The translations under genes were made by a program, and so were the position numbers. From Gammaproteobacteria bacterium (GTDB lineage Bacteria > Pseudomonadota > Gammaproteobacteria > Pseudomonadales > Pseudohongiellaceae): a stretch of 36,988 nucleotides of DNA. Positions 21,108 to 30,921 of this stretch are shown here, one piece after another. The stretch lies in contig PAEL01000006.1 of the NCBI GenBank assembly GCA_002700775.1, positions 1 through 36,988 of the forward strand, read 5' to 3'. The first letter of the stretch is position 1; each line of letters begins with the position of its first letter. The notes beneath the pieces are model-generated. The model saw only the letters and a list, made by a program, of their open reading frames with translations, was not told the DNA's origin and did not search any database.

Positions 21108-21458
21108 TTATTCTATGCTCGATTTTGAATCTCTTGATTTTAACGCCGTCTTTTTCAGTGATTTTTCTTCACCAACTGAGGTCTTTGTTTTTTCTTTAAC
21201 TTCCGCCCCTTTTTTTTCAGCTTTCGTCGGACCTGATTGCTCTTCGGAGTGAGAATCGGCTAATTGACGCTTATTTCCTGTTTTAAAATCAGTCTCATCC
21301 CCCCCACTTCCTTTAAGACGGAAGCTAGCCGCCGAAACCTGCTTCTTTAGTGATTGATTCTGGCACTCAGGACAGTTTTCGGGCGCAGCTTCGCCGATTT
21401 TCTGGATCAATTCTAAAACAAAGCCGCAACTGCTGCAGCGATATTCGTAAATGGGCAT
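21108..21458 (-). CDS. FmdB-family zinc-ribbon protein with charged low-complexity tail
   Basis: MPIYEYRCSSCGFVLELIQKIGE..PENCPEC (paired CxxC), next to aspS; Lys/Glu/Ser-rich C-terminus. Confidence 0.9.
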   Translation of the reverse strand: MPIYEYRCSSCGFVLELIQKIGEAAPENCPECQNQSLKKQVSAASFRLKGSGGDETDFKTGNKRQLADSHSEEQSGPTKAEKKGAEVKEKTKTSVGEEKSLKKTALKSRDSKSSIE

Positions 21459-21936
21459 AAAATCATCCTTGTATTACTGACTTAAACCGACAGCGAGTCA
21501 TTAAGATCCTCGCTCAGTAAAATTTTAAAATCAGATTTTTATTTCCTCAGTTAACATTGGCACACGTTTTTTATCAGAAAAATTTTTACAGCCTTGAATT
21601 ATACATCAGAACTAAATCTCCTCGCACCTTTCTCAGTTTTAATTATCAACTAGTGACCTTAGATCTGTATAAACATTGCTTCAGTTATCTAACGGTATCA
21701 GCACCAACTGAATAATTAAAACCTAAAAACTTTTTACACCTAATTACCTGCATTTGCTTGCTAGGAATCAACGAATGATTTATAAAGACAATTCGCTAGT
21801 TGAAGCTTTTTGTTTCTAGAAATAGGACAATAAGAACTGGAAAGAAATACAACAGAACAGGGATAGGCAGCTTGGAGTCCTCGACTCAACTTTAAGCAGA
21901 AATCCTTAAATTCAATCAAAAAAAAAGAGAAAGGGT

Positions 21937-22329
21937 ATGGCTGCTAGGAAAACACCTGCAAAGAAGAAATTAAACAAAAAAACCGCTGCATCTAAACCAC
22001 ATAAAGCACCAGCGGTACAGAAAAAATTCACAAAAACTGAAATTCTTTCCACAATTTCAGAAAATACCTCGCTTAGCAAAAAAGATGTTAACGCTGTGCT
22101 TGACGAATTGGGAATCGTAATAGAAAGACACCTAAAAAAACGCGCGGTAGGAGAATTTACCCTCCCCGGACTTTTAAAGATTAAATCTGTTAATAGGCCA
22201 GCACGCCCTGCTCGGAAGAATGTTCCTAATCCTTTTAAGCCAGGAGAGGTTATGGATGTAGCTCGAAAACCCGCCACAACTCGAGTCAAAGTGCTACCCC
22301 TCAAAAAATTGAAAGAATTTGCCTTGTAA
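21937..22329 (+). CDS. HU-family DNA-binding protein with basic N-terminal extension
   Basis: Basic tail MAARKTPAKKKLNKKTAASKPHKAPAVQKK followed by an HU-like fold: FTKTEILSTISENTSLSKKDVNAVLDELGIVIERHLKK...GEFTLPGLLKIKSVNRPARPARKNVPNPFKPGEVMDVARKPATTRVKVLPLKKLKE. Confidence 0.85.
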   Translation: MAARKTPAKKKLNKKTAASKPHKAPAVQKKFTKTEILSTISENTSLSKKDVNAVLDELGIVIERHLKKRAVGEFTLPGLLKIKSVNRPARPARKNVPNPFKPGEVMDVARKPATTRVKVLPLKKLKEFAL

Positions 22330-22383
22330 TTGTTACAATTTTAATACCTTATACAAACGTAACCTGTCCGCCAAGCAACAAAA

Positions 22384-22419
22384 AAACAATAAAGGCAGCT
22401 GAGGCTGCCTTTATTGTTT
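22384..22419 (+). terminator. Intrinsic terminator downstream of the HU-like gene
   Basis: Perfect 16-bp inverted repeat AAACAATAAAGGCAGC-TGAG-GCTGCCTTTATTGTTT, A/T-rich at the outer ends. Confidence 0.85.
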
Positions 22420-22492
22420 CTAAATTCTCAACATGGCTAATGACTTGATATTGAGGAATCACCAGCCTCATAACTCACGCGAGAAGTAGAAA

Positions 22493-24247
22493 ATGCGCAC
22501 TTCTAAATACTTAATCACCACAAGCAAAGAAACCCCTTCTGACGCAGAAACAGCTAGCCATCAGCTAATGCTTCGAGCCGGACTAATCCGCAAACTTGCG
22601 AGTGGGCTGTATACTTGGCTCCCGCTAGGCCATAGGACACTTCAAAAGCTAACTGAAATAATACGACAAAGCATGAATGAGACTGGCGCCTTGGAGCTGT
22701 TAATGCCCGTTGTTCAGCCAAGTCAACTATGGAGAGAAACAGACCGATGGACAATGATGGGGCCGGAACTACTGAGATTTAAAGACCGAAATTCTCGCGA
22801 TTTTTGCCTTGGCCCAACACATGAAGAGGTGATTACTGATCTGGTAAGAGATGAAATCAATAGCCACAGACAATTACCCACTACTCTTTATCAAATACAA
22901 ACTAAGTTCAGAGATGAAATAAGACCGCGATTTGGGGTAATGCGGTCCCGGGAATTTATCATGAAAGACGCCTATTCATTTCACTTAGACCAAAATTGCC
23001 TAGACCAAACTTATGATGTCATGAAACAGACTTACAGCTCAATTCTCAACCAACTCCAACTTGACTACCGCATAGTCGATGCAGACTCTGGCAATATTGG
23101 TGGAAATGCTTCCCATGAATTTCACGTTCTTGCAGATTCTGGGGAAGATGAAATCGTTTTTAGCAATAAGAGTGATTACGCCGCTAACGTCGAGCTTGCA
23201 ATAGGAACAATTCCTCAATCTCCAGACGCCGAATCACAACGCCCCTCCGAAATTATTGAAACGCCAGCCATTACGACAATAAAAGATCTTTGTTCCCACT
23301 TATCTATCGAGCCTTCCCGTTGTGTAAAAACAGTTATTGTTCAAGGTTGCGATCAGGAAGGGATTCGAAACGGCTCTCTGATAACACTGGTCATCAGAGG
23401 CGACCAAACAATAAATGAAATAAAAGCCGAGAAACTGAAGGATGTTGCCGCCCCACTTACAAGAGCCACTGAAAACGAGATTACGAGCGTTTTTGGGTGC
23501 GTCCCTGGCTATCTTGGCCCTCTAGGTAACGATATTAAAATTTATGCAGACCCTACCGCTGCCGAGTTAACCAATTTTACGTGCGGTGCCAATATCGCTG
23601 ACAAACACATAAAAAATGCAAACTGGGACGTCCCAAGCATCAATGGCTCGGAACCGCATTACGACGATGTCTTTGACATTAGAAAAGTCCGGGAGGGTGA
23701 TCTTAGCCCAGATGGAGAAGGAACCTTATCCAAACAGAGAGGGATCGAAGTCGGGCATATTTTTCAACTTGGGAAAAAATATAGCGCTTCAATGAACGCA
23801 ACAGCGCTTGATACAACCGGGAAAGGAATAGTGTTGTCCATGGGCTGTTATGGCATAGGTGTTACGAGACTCATTGCTGCTTGCATTGAACAAAAGCACG
23901 ACGAGTACGGCATCATTTGGCCAAAAAGCATAGCCCCTTTTCTTCTCGTCATAATTCAAGTTGATGGACATAAATCCGAACAGGTTATCGAGATTTCCGA
24001 AAAACTATACAACTCTGCGAAAGACCTAGGCGTGGATGTTTTATTGGACGATCGAGACAAGAAAACAAGTCCTGGCGTAAAATTCGCTGATTCTGAACTA
24101 ATAGGGATCCCGCATCGCTTCGTCGTTTCACCAAAAGCAATCGCTGATGGGTTTCTCGAGTACAAGAAGAGAAGCACGAACGAAAAAACGCTGAAGTCGA
24201 TAACCGAATGTTTGCAGCTAATCAACGAGATCGCCGAGCAAAAATAA
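22493..24247 (+). CDS. proS: Prolyl-tRNA synthetase (bacterial type with YbaK-like insertion)
   Basis: MRTSKYLITTSKETPSDAETASHQLMLRAGLIRKLASGLYTWLPLG, GPTHEEVITDLVRDEI, FRDEIRPRFGVMRSREFIMKDAYSFH, SMGCYGIGVTRLIAA. Confidence 0.98.
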   Translation: MRTSKYLITTSKETPSDAETASHQLMLRAGLIRKLASGLYTWLPLGHRTLQKLTEIIRQSMNETGALELLMPVVQPSQLWRETDRWTMMGPELLRFKDRNSRDFCLGPTHEEVITDLVRDEINSHRQLPTTLYQIQTKFRDEIRPRFGVMRSREFIMKDAYSFHLDQNCLDQTYDVMKQTYSSILNQLQLDYRIVDADSGNIGGNASHEFHVLADSGEDEIVFSNKSDYAANVELAIGTIPQSPDAESQRPSEIIETPAITTIKDLCSHLSIEPSRCVKTVIVQGCDQEGIRNGSLITLVIRGDQTINEIKAEKLKDVAAPLTRATENEITSVFGCVPGYLGPLGNDIKIYADPTAAELTNFTCGANIADKHIKNANWDVPSINGSEPHYDDVFDIRKVREGDLSPDGEGTLSKQRGIEVGHIFQLGKKYSASMNATALDTTGKGIVLSMGCYGIGVTRLIAACIEQKHDEYGIIWPKSIAPFLLVIIQVDGHKSEQVIEISEKLYNSAKDLGVDVLLDDRDKKTSPGVKFADSELIGIPHRFVVSPKAIADGFLEYKKRSTNEKTLKSITECLQLINEIAEQK

Positions 24248-24868
<621 letters not shown>

Positions 24869-25249
24869 GTGAGCACGCCAAACTTATCGAGGTCCATCGC
24901 AACATTGCGCAAAGCGATTCTTTTTCTTTTGTGCGCGCTCCTCGCGCTTAATTTTTTTAAAAATTTACCTGCACTACGCGACTTAGGAATAATAATTTTT
25001 TGCATTGTTTATTCAATACAAATAATACCATTACTTCTCTTCTTGCCTGGTCTATACCACACCCGATTAAGATCATACGCATGGCTAAGCTTTGTGATAT
25101 TGCTCTACTTCATGCGAGGCGTTCTCACAGCATTTGAGAGTACAACAAGGCTGATTGGACTAGTAGAAGTACTGATTTGCACATTGCTATTTTGTAGTAT
25201 CGTCATATTTATAAGGCGTTATCGCAGCCACTATAAAACCTCTTTGTAG
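24869..25249 (+). CDS. DUF2069-family membrane protein
   Basis: 126 aa, multi-TM, GTG start directly after the wrbA stop: SYAWLSFVILLYFMRGVLTAFES. Confidence 0.75.
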   Translation: MSTPNLSRSIATLRKAILFLLCALLALNFFKNLPALRDLGIIIFCIVYSIQIIPLLLFLPGLYHTRLRSYAWLSFVILLYFMRGVLTAFESTTRLIGLVEVLICTLLFCSIVIFIRRYRSHYKTSL

Positions 25250-25269
25250 AACAATTCTTCACCTAAATC

Positions 25270-25971
25270 CTATAACCAGCCCGTCGCTTCCTTAACTAAT
25301 GGGATCGTGATGCGACGTTTTTGCTGAAGACTCTTATCATCTAGCCGTTCTAACAATTCCATTAGAACAGGCAAACTTCGCTCGGACCTTGCCATCAAAT
25401 AATCGACAACGGGCTCAGATATCCCTAATCCTCTTGCGTTCGCCTGTTGCAGGACAGCTGCACGCTTGCGGTCATCGTCAAGATCATGAATTTGAAACGT
25501 CAAACATGACTGCAGTCGGGAAACCAAATCCTTTAATTTAATACCAGAAAGAGTTTGTTCATAAGTCGATGAAATAAAAAGTCGACTCCCATTTTCTACA
25601 GCATTGTTAAAAGCCGCAAAAAAAGCCATTTCCCATTCAGAATCGCCGGCAACATATTGAGCATCATCAATACATACTAGATCAAACTTGCCTATGTTTT
25701 TAAGGAAATTTGGAGTGAGACTAGCAGAATCTCGGAGCGGAATGTACACCGCTGTCCGGCCAGATTCCTTCGCATGATGAAGAGCCGCATGCAATAAATG
25801 CGTTCGCCCTGACGAGAACCGGCCCCATATAAAAATATTGTGCTCAAACAGTTCTGAGCGCAGCTGATTCAGTAACTGCTCATTTTTTTTACTTTCAATA
25901 AAGTTATCAAAAGTGTCGTAAGCGTGCAGTTTAACATCAAGCGTCAATTGATCTGGTGCGCTAAAGCTCAC
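25270..25971 (-). CDS. hda: DnaA regulatory inactivator Hda
   Basis: DnaA-like AAA+ domain lacking the DnaA domain IV: IFIWGRFSSGRTHLLHAA, DLVCIDDAQYVAGDSEWEMAFFAAFN, N-terminal clamp-type motif QLTLDVKL. Confidence 0.88.
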   Translation of the reverse strand: MSFSAPDQLTLDVKLHAYDTFDNFIESKKNEQLLNQLRSELFEHNIFIWGRFSSGRTHLLHAALHHAKESGRTAVYIPLRDSASLTPNFLKNIGKFDLVCIDDAQYVAGDSEWEMAFFAAFNNAVENGSRLFISSTYEQTLSGIKLKDLVSRLQSCLTFQIHDLDDDRKRAAVLQQANARGLGISEPVVDYLMARSERSLPVLMELLERLDDKSLQQKRRITIPLVKEATGWL

Positions 25972-25974
25972 TAA

Positions 25975-27126
25975 TCATCTCGTCCAACGGTAATGTAGCA
26001 AGGGGAAGTCTCCTTGCGAAAAACTGCGCTCAGAATTCTCAATGATTTTGAGATCACGATCCAAAGCAATCAGCCCCACCAGCTGCTCTAAGTCACCACG
26101 TATTTCAACGCGAAACTCAAGCCTCCCCCCCTCCATTTCTGACAATACAAAGTTATTTAGCAGGCCTAGAGTATTTAAGTAATCAAGTAGTGAAGAATAT
26201 CCCTCTAGGTTAGCGATCCCATCAACCCGGAGGGTCGCTAATGCGAAATCATTGTTCAGCGGATTTATTGCAAAGTAACTAACCAGTTCCGTCGTTACTC
26301 TGTTCAAAGCTGCATCGAGATATGATTCGATTTCAGTATCAAGGCCATCAAACGACTGAACCGAATTTTGAAAAAAGAAACGCCATAAACCAACTAAGTC
26401 CGCGCTCGGCGTGATTTGCAACCGGCCGGCCAGAACGCTATCCGGTCCATATCTCTCGCTAGCACCCTCTATAGTGACAGCATCTAAACCCCAGAGTTTA
26501 TCTTCGTTTAGCGCTTTTTGATCCTCAAAATCAAGCAGAGGGTAGATAAAAGGAATACCCCTTTTTTTGCTGAAGGATTCAAAATGGGAAATAAAATTTG
26601 GATAGAGCTCTGGCGTGATTAAATTCCTTTCACCATTTGGTTCCTGAACAACCATCCAAAGGAGCACGCTCGGCCGATTTGAATCAAAAATTGGAATTCC
26701 GGCATCAAGTAAAAGCGTTTCTACAAGAACACGCGAGAAATTTATATTTAAAACTCGCTGATTAGACTCCGATTTAAAACCCAAGCTTGCTGAATCCCGC
26801 AGCGTTTCATCTTCTGTTCCGTAACTAACTGCGTCGACATACTCCCCTGCAGATTCAAACGCTCTTAGAAGGCCCGGCGCTCTTATTGCGTCCTCTGATC
26901 CCGTCAGTTTTATAAGAACCGCCCTCAGAGCCTCGCTGTAAGCTCTAGATCGTTCAGAGTCACTATCGTTTAGAATCACTATGCTTTCACTGAAAAGCCC
27001 TTCAACCTGAAGTGAAAAAGACTGACCGGATAGAACCAAAAGACAGCAGAATATCAAAACTCTCTGCACGGCGAGCCGCAAAGAAAATATTCGGCGAAAA
27101 GAAATTTTATACATTGAAACACGCAT
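25975..27126 (-). CDS. DUF2066 domain-containing protein
   Basis: N-terminal signal/TM, YSEALRAVLIKLTGSEDA, and location between hda and purM as in many Gammaproteobacteria. Confidence 0.8.
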   Translation of the reverse strand: MRVSMYKISFRRIFSLRLAVQRVLIFCCLLVLSGQSFSLQVEGLFSESIVILNDSDSERSRAYSEALRAVLIKLTGSEDAIRAPGLLRAFESAGEYVDAVSYGTEDETLRDSASLGFKSESNQRVLNINFSRVLVETLLLDAGIPIFDSNRPSVLLWMVVQEPNGERNLITPELYPNFISHFESFSKKRGIPFIYPLLDFEDQKALNEDKLWGLDAVTIEGASERYGPDSVLAGRLQITPSADLVGLWRFFFQNSVQSFDGLDTEIESYLDAALNRVTTELVSYFAINPLNNDFALATLRVDGIANLEGYSSLLDYLNTLGLLNNFVLSEMEGGRLEFRVEIRGDLEQLVGLIALDRDLKIIENSERSFSQGDFPLLHYRWTR

Positions 27127-27255
27127 AGGCGGTAATCATACTAGAAAACAAAACCAAGAACATAATCAATACAACAAAATTGGGCACTGACGAATACCCA
27201 TCATACTGGTAAACTATCAAAAAGTTTTCATTGATCAGCGACAAAGGCCTACGTC

Positions 27256-28326
27256 ATGGAAAAATCTAAAACTGGCATAAGTAGATCTCATAAGGAGTCG
27301 CTCAGCTATAAAGACTCCGGAGTCGACATCGATGCAGGCGCAAACCTAGTCGAAAAGATCAAAGCTGTCACAGAACGTACTAACCGCCCTGAAGTGTTAT
27401 CAAACCTCGGAGGCTTTGGGGCAATGTGCGAGATCCCAGAGGGCTACCATCAACCAGTGCTGGTCTCAGCAACGGATGGGGTTGGAACGAAGCTGAAACT
27501 AGCGATGATGCTCGAAAAACATGACACTATAGGCATTGATCTTGTTGCCATGTGCGTAAATGACTTGATCGTCTGCGGTGCAGAGCCACTTTTTTTCCTC
27601 GATTATTACGCAACTGGGGCTCTGAATGTAGATATCGCAAATAAAGTAATAACTGGAATCGGAAAAGGTTGCGAGCTTGCCGGATGCGCGTTAGTTGGAG
27701 GAGAGACCGCTGAAATGCCTGGTATGTATAACGGCGAAGACTATGATCTTGCTGGTTTCTCTGTGGGGGTTGTTGAAAAAAGCAAAATCATTGACAACTC
27801 GAAAGTAACTGCAGGTGACCTCCTAATAGGAATCGAGTCCTCTGGCCCTCACTCAAATGGATATTCTCTAATTCGCGCAATTATTGAAAGAACAAAGTTC
27901 GATCTAGAGGCATTGTTAGAAGGAAAAACAATTGGAGCAAGACTACTCGAGCCAACGCGCATTTACGTGAACACTATTGCAAAGCTAATCGAAGAAATAG
28001 AGATTAAGGCGTTGGCACACATAACAGGTGGGGGTATTACTGAAAACTTACAACGTGTCTTACCTGAGAATGTAAATGCTTGCATTACGCTCTCAAGCTG
28101 GGAAAGGCCCACGATTTTCAATTGGCTTCAGGCGGAGGGAAATATTGCGAGCGACGAAATGTTGCGTACGTTTAACTGTGGAATCGGAATGATTATTTGC
28201 ATCCCTCCGGAGAGTGCAAACGACGCATTACATCTGTTAAAAAACACTGGAGAACATGGCTACTTAATCGGTGAAATCATTACGAACTCATCCTCAGATA
28301 AGCCCTCTGTAATCTACAGAAGCTAA
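27256..28326 (+). CDS. purM: Phosphoribosylformylglycinamidine cyclo-ligase
   Basis: [66 protein letters not shown]. Confidence 0.98.
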   Translation: MEKSKTGISRSHKESLSYKDSGVDIDAGANLVEKIKAVTERTNRPEVLSNLGGFGAMCEIPEGYHQPVLVSATDGVGTKLKLAMMLEKHDTIGIDLVAMCVNDLIVCGAEPLFFLDYYATGALNVDIANKVITGIGKGCELAGCALVGGETAEMPGMYNGEDYDLAGFSVGVVEKSKIIDNSKVTAGDLLIGIESSGPHSNGYSLIRAIIERTKFDLEALLEGKTIGARLLEPTRIYVNTIAKLIEEIEIKALAHITGGGITENLQRVLPENVNACITLSSWERPTIFNWLQAEGNIASDEMLRTFNCGIGMIICIPPESANDALHLLKNTGEHGYLIGEIITNSSSDKPSVIYRS

Positions 28327-28335
28327 GAATTAGTC

Positions 28336-29004
28336 ATGGCCAACGCAACGTTTAAAATTGTCGTATTAATTTCAGGTAATGGTAGTAACTTACAATCACT
28401 TATTGATAGAAAAATAACTGGCAAAAGATCCCAATACGAAATTACTGCGGTTATCTCAAATAAATCGGATGCTCACGGGTTGGAGCGAGCAAAAGCCGCT
28501 AACATCCCAGTCGTTGTAATTGACCATACAAAACACGATACACGTCAAGATTTCGATACAGAGTTAATTAGAGTCATAGATTTACTCTCGCCTTCGCTGA
28601 TCGTCTTAGCCGGCTTCATGCGCATACTCACCGCCGCGTTCGTCAATCACTTTCAAAAGAGATTAATAAACATACACCCGTCATTGCTGCCTTTGTATCC
28701 TGGAACTAATACTCATCAACGAGCACTCGATGCCGGTGAAAAACAACACGGAGTTTCCGTTCATTATGTAACTGAGGAGCTTGATGGAGGTCCAGTAATC
28801 GCTCGCTCAAAAGTGCACATAGACCCCGAGGATGATGCTGAAAGCCTTTCGAAAAAAGTATTAGCCAGCGAACATCTGTTGTATCCGCAGGTCGTGAGCT
28901 GGTTCGCGCAAGGACGGATTAAACTTAAAGAAGACAAAGTCTATCTAGATAATAAAGTTTTGCCATCGCACGGATTTACGCTGAAACACACCCTCAGAGC
29001 TTAG
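28336..29004 (+). CDS. purN: Phosphoribosylglycinamide formyltransferase
   Basis: VLISGNGSNLQSLID, LAGFMRILTAAFV, INIHPSLLPLYPGTNTHQRALDAGEKQHGVSVHYV. Confidence 0.97.
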   Translation: MANATFKIVVLISGNGSNLQSLIDRKITGKRSQYEITAVISNKSDAHGLERAKAANIPVVVIDHTKHDTRQDFDTELIRVIDLLSPSLIVLAGFMRILTAAFVNHFQKRLINIHPSLLPLYPGTNTHQRALDAGEKQHGVSVHYVTEELDGGPVIARSKVHIDPEDDAESLSKKVLASEHLLYPQVVSWFAQGRIKLKEDKVYLDNKVLPSHGFTLKHTLRA

Positions 29005-29015
29005 GTATAATAAGG

Positions 29016-30446
29016 TTACTCGTTTTTCGGGAGACTAAACTTTTTCATTTTTTCAACAAGTGTTGTTCTCCCCAGATCTAATCGTTCCGCAGCTTTTGAG
29101 ACAACTCCGTGGCTGTCTCTAAGAGCTTGAACTATTAAATCTCGCTCTAAGTTAGCCAGATACTCTCTTAGATTAAGCCCGCTTAAAGGTAATAAAGCAC
29201 TTTCTGGTAGATTCGGTATGCTTTCAACTGCGGGTGGCTTGATTTCTTTCTCTTTCCGATTTGTAATAAAATGCTTAGGCAAATCACCAACGCCAACAAT
29301 TCCATGTGGGAATAAAATCGACATTCGCTCAATTAAGTTTGCCAATTCACGGACATTTCCAGGCCAGTCGTATTTTGTAAGAGCGCTTATAGCACTTGAA
29401 TTAAAACGCACGGACCCCCGCCCGGACTCTTCCAGTTGGGTAACTAGCTCATCCATCAGAAGTGGAACATCTTCAGATCTCTCGCGCAGCGCAGGCATCT
29501 CTATGGGAAAAACATTCAATCGGTAGTACAAATCTTGACGAAACTCGTTCGCGGCTATCATTTCATCGAGGTTTTTATGAGTCGCTGCTAGTATACGAAC
29601 GTCAACAGTTATTGTGTTGGTGCCACCCACTCTCTCAAAACTCCTTTCCTGCAGAACCCTTAGTAATTTTACCTGCATATTTAAAGGCATATCGCCTATC
29701 TCATCTAAAAAAAGCGTGCCACCACTTGCCAGTTCAAACCTTCCGATCCTAGCAGATACAGCACCAGTAAAAGCACCCTTCTCATGGCCGAAAAGCTCAC
29801 TCTCCAATAGATCGCTCGGTATAGCCCCGCAGTTAATGGGCACAAAGGGGTTGTCACGGCGAGAAGAATTCAAGTGCAGATTACGAGCCACAACCTCTTT
29901 TCCTGTACCCGATTCTCCAGTGATTAAGACACTTACCTCCTTATCCGCAACGTGCTCCATCATATATCGCACCTGCTGCAGCAGCGGGCTCTCGCCCACT
30001 AGTTCTCTAAACAACTTTAAGTTTCTATCGCCCTGAAAATTTCTCAATCGACTAAATCGATCATGGAATAAGAAAGCCTTTTGAACAGACTCGTTAAAAA
30101 AATCATACCCTGCATCTGGTGAAAGTGACGCTACAAAGCGCTTGTTGTGCTCTGGTCGAATTTCTAGATTCGCGACATCTTTATTCAGAGCAATGAACGG
30201 AATCGCGTCATCGAAAACGCTGAGCTTTGACAGAAGCTTATTGAATTCTTTCGAGCAATCCTCAGAAATAATCACCAAACTTATCTCACCAGCGGATGCC
30301 TCTGCTTGTTTCGAAAGGGCTATTTCCTCCCAATTGTCTTTGCTTGCAAATATCAGCTCCGCGACCGTAGGCGAAACCAATTTCTTTAAGTCGACTTCTA
30401 TACTTCGGTCATCAACAATTGAGAGGATCGTATGTTTATAATTCAT
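29016..30446 (-). CDS. fleQ: Sigma54-dependent transcriptional activator, FleQ/FlrA type
   Basis: Receiver-like FleQ N-domain without an obvious phospho-acceptor. AAA+ with GESGTGKEVVARNLH, GAFTGAVSARIGRFELASGGTLFLDEIGDMP; Fis-type HTH ending in VVSKAAERLDLGRTTLVEKMKKFSL. Confidence 0.88.
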   Translation of the reverse strand: MNYKHTILSIVDDRSIEVDLKKLVSPTVAELIFASKDNWEEIALSKQAEASAGEISLVIISEDCSKEFNKLLSKLSVFDDAIPFIALNKDVANLEIRPEHNKRFVASLSPDAGYDFFNESVQKAFLFHDRFSRLRNFQGDRNLKLFRELVGESPLLQQVRYMMEHVADKEVSVLITGESGTGKEVVARNLHLNSSRRDNPFVPINCGAIPSDLLESELFGHEKGAFTGAVSARIGRFELASGGTLFLDEIGDMPLNMQVKLLRVLQERSFERVGGTNTITVDVRILAATHKNLDEMIAANEFRQDLYYRLNVFPIEMPALRERSEDVPLLMDELVTQLEESGRGSVRFNSSAISALTKYDWPGNVRELANLIERMSILFPHGIVGVGDLPKHFITNRKEKEIKPPAVESIPNLPESALLPLSGLNLREYLANLERDLIVQALRDSHGVVSKAAERLDLGRTTLVEKMKKFSLPKNE

Positions 30447-30478
30447 AAAAAAACTCTAGAACCGTATTTCGAAGTCGT

Positions 30479-30507
30479 ATTAGACCCGTGCCCTATTTGA
30501 GAGTCAA
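30479..30507 (-). promoter_or_regulatory. Predicted sigma70-type promoter upstream of fleQ
   Basis: Reverse strand TTGACT - 17 nt - TCTAAT, one mismatch from consensus in each hexamer, just upstream of the fleQ start at 30446. Confidence 0.55.
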
Positions 30508-30908
30508 TGCATCAGCAGCGTCTGCTTTCGATTCTTAAAGTTCATGGCGACAATGTCGTTATACACTTAGCAAACAAATTAATACTAGACAGGTGGGCAA
30601 TCAAGTTGGGGAAAGAAAAACTTCCTTCAAGCCACAGACGACACGGAGATAAGTCTCCGTCGGGAATTAACAGATTCCAACCGGCGACCACAAGCTCAAA
30701 CCATACAACCGTAAATTCGGTCCGCGATAACAATGAAATCATATCTAGCTTAATAAAAAAGGCAAACCGCACCCCGACAGTGGATACTGCTAAATTGGTA
30801 TCCTTAAGCAGTAAGATACAGGACGAAAAATACACCTATGACACCGCTGGGATCGCATCTAAAATTCTTCATTTTGAGGCTCAACTGAGTTCAAGCGACA
30901 CTGAATGA
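30507..30908 (+). CDS. FlgM-like anti-sigma28 factor (tentative)
   Basis: C-terminal TPTVDTAKLVSLSSKIQDEKYTYDTAGIASKILHFEAQL resembles the FlgM core (E. coli: [38 protein letters not shown]). Polar, disordered-looking N-terminus; divergent from fleQ. Confidence 0.6.
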   Translation: MHQQRLLSILKVHGDNVVIHLANKLILDRWAIKLGKEKLPSSHRRHGDKSPSGINRFQPATTSSNHTTVNSVRDNNEIISSLIKKANRTPTVDTAKLVSLSSKIQDEKYTYDTAGIASKILHFEAQLSSSDTE

Positions 30909-30921
30909 AGGAATCTGGATT

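Noticed and set aside
21912-22304. Minus-strand 130-aa ORF opposite the HU-like gene
   Set aside because: Antisense shadow of a basic, Lys/Ala-rich gene; the Phe-rich translation is typical of the complement of Lys codons.
29218-30441. Several plus-strand ORFs of 96-140 aa opposite fleQ
   Set aside because: Antisense shadows of a strongly conserved FleQ coding frame.
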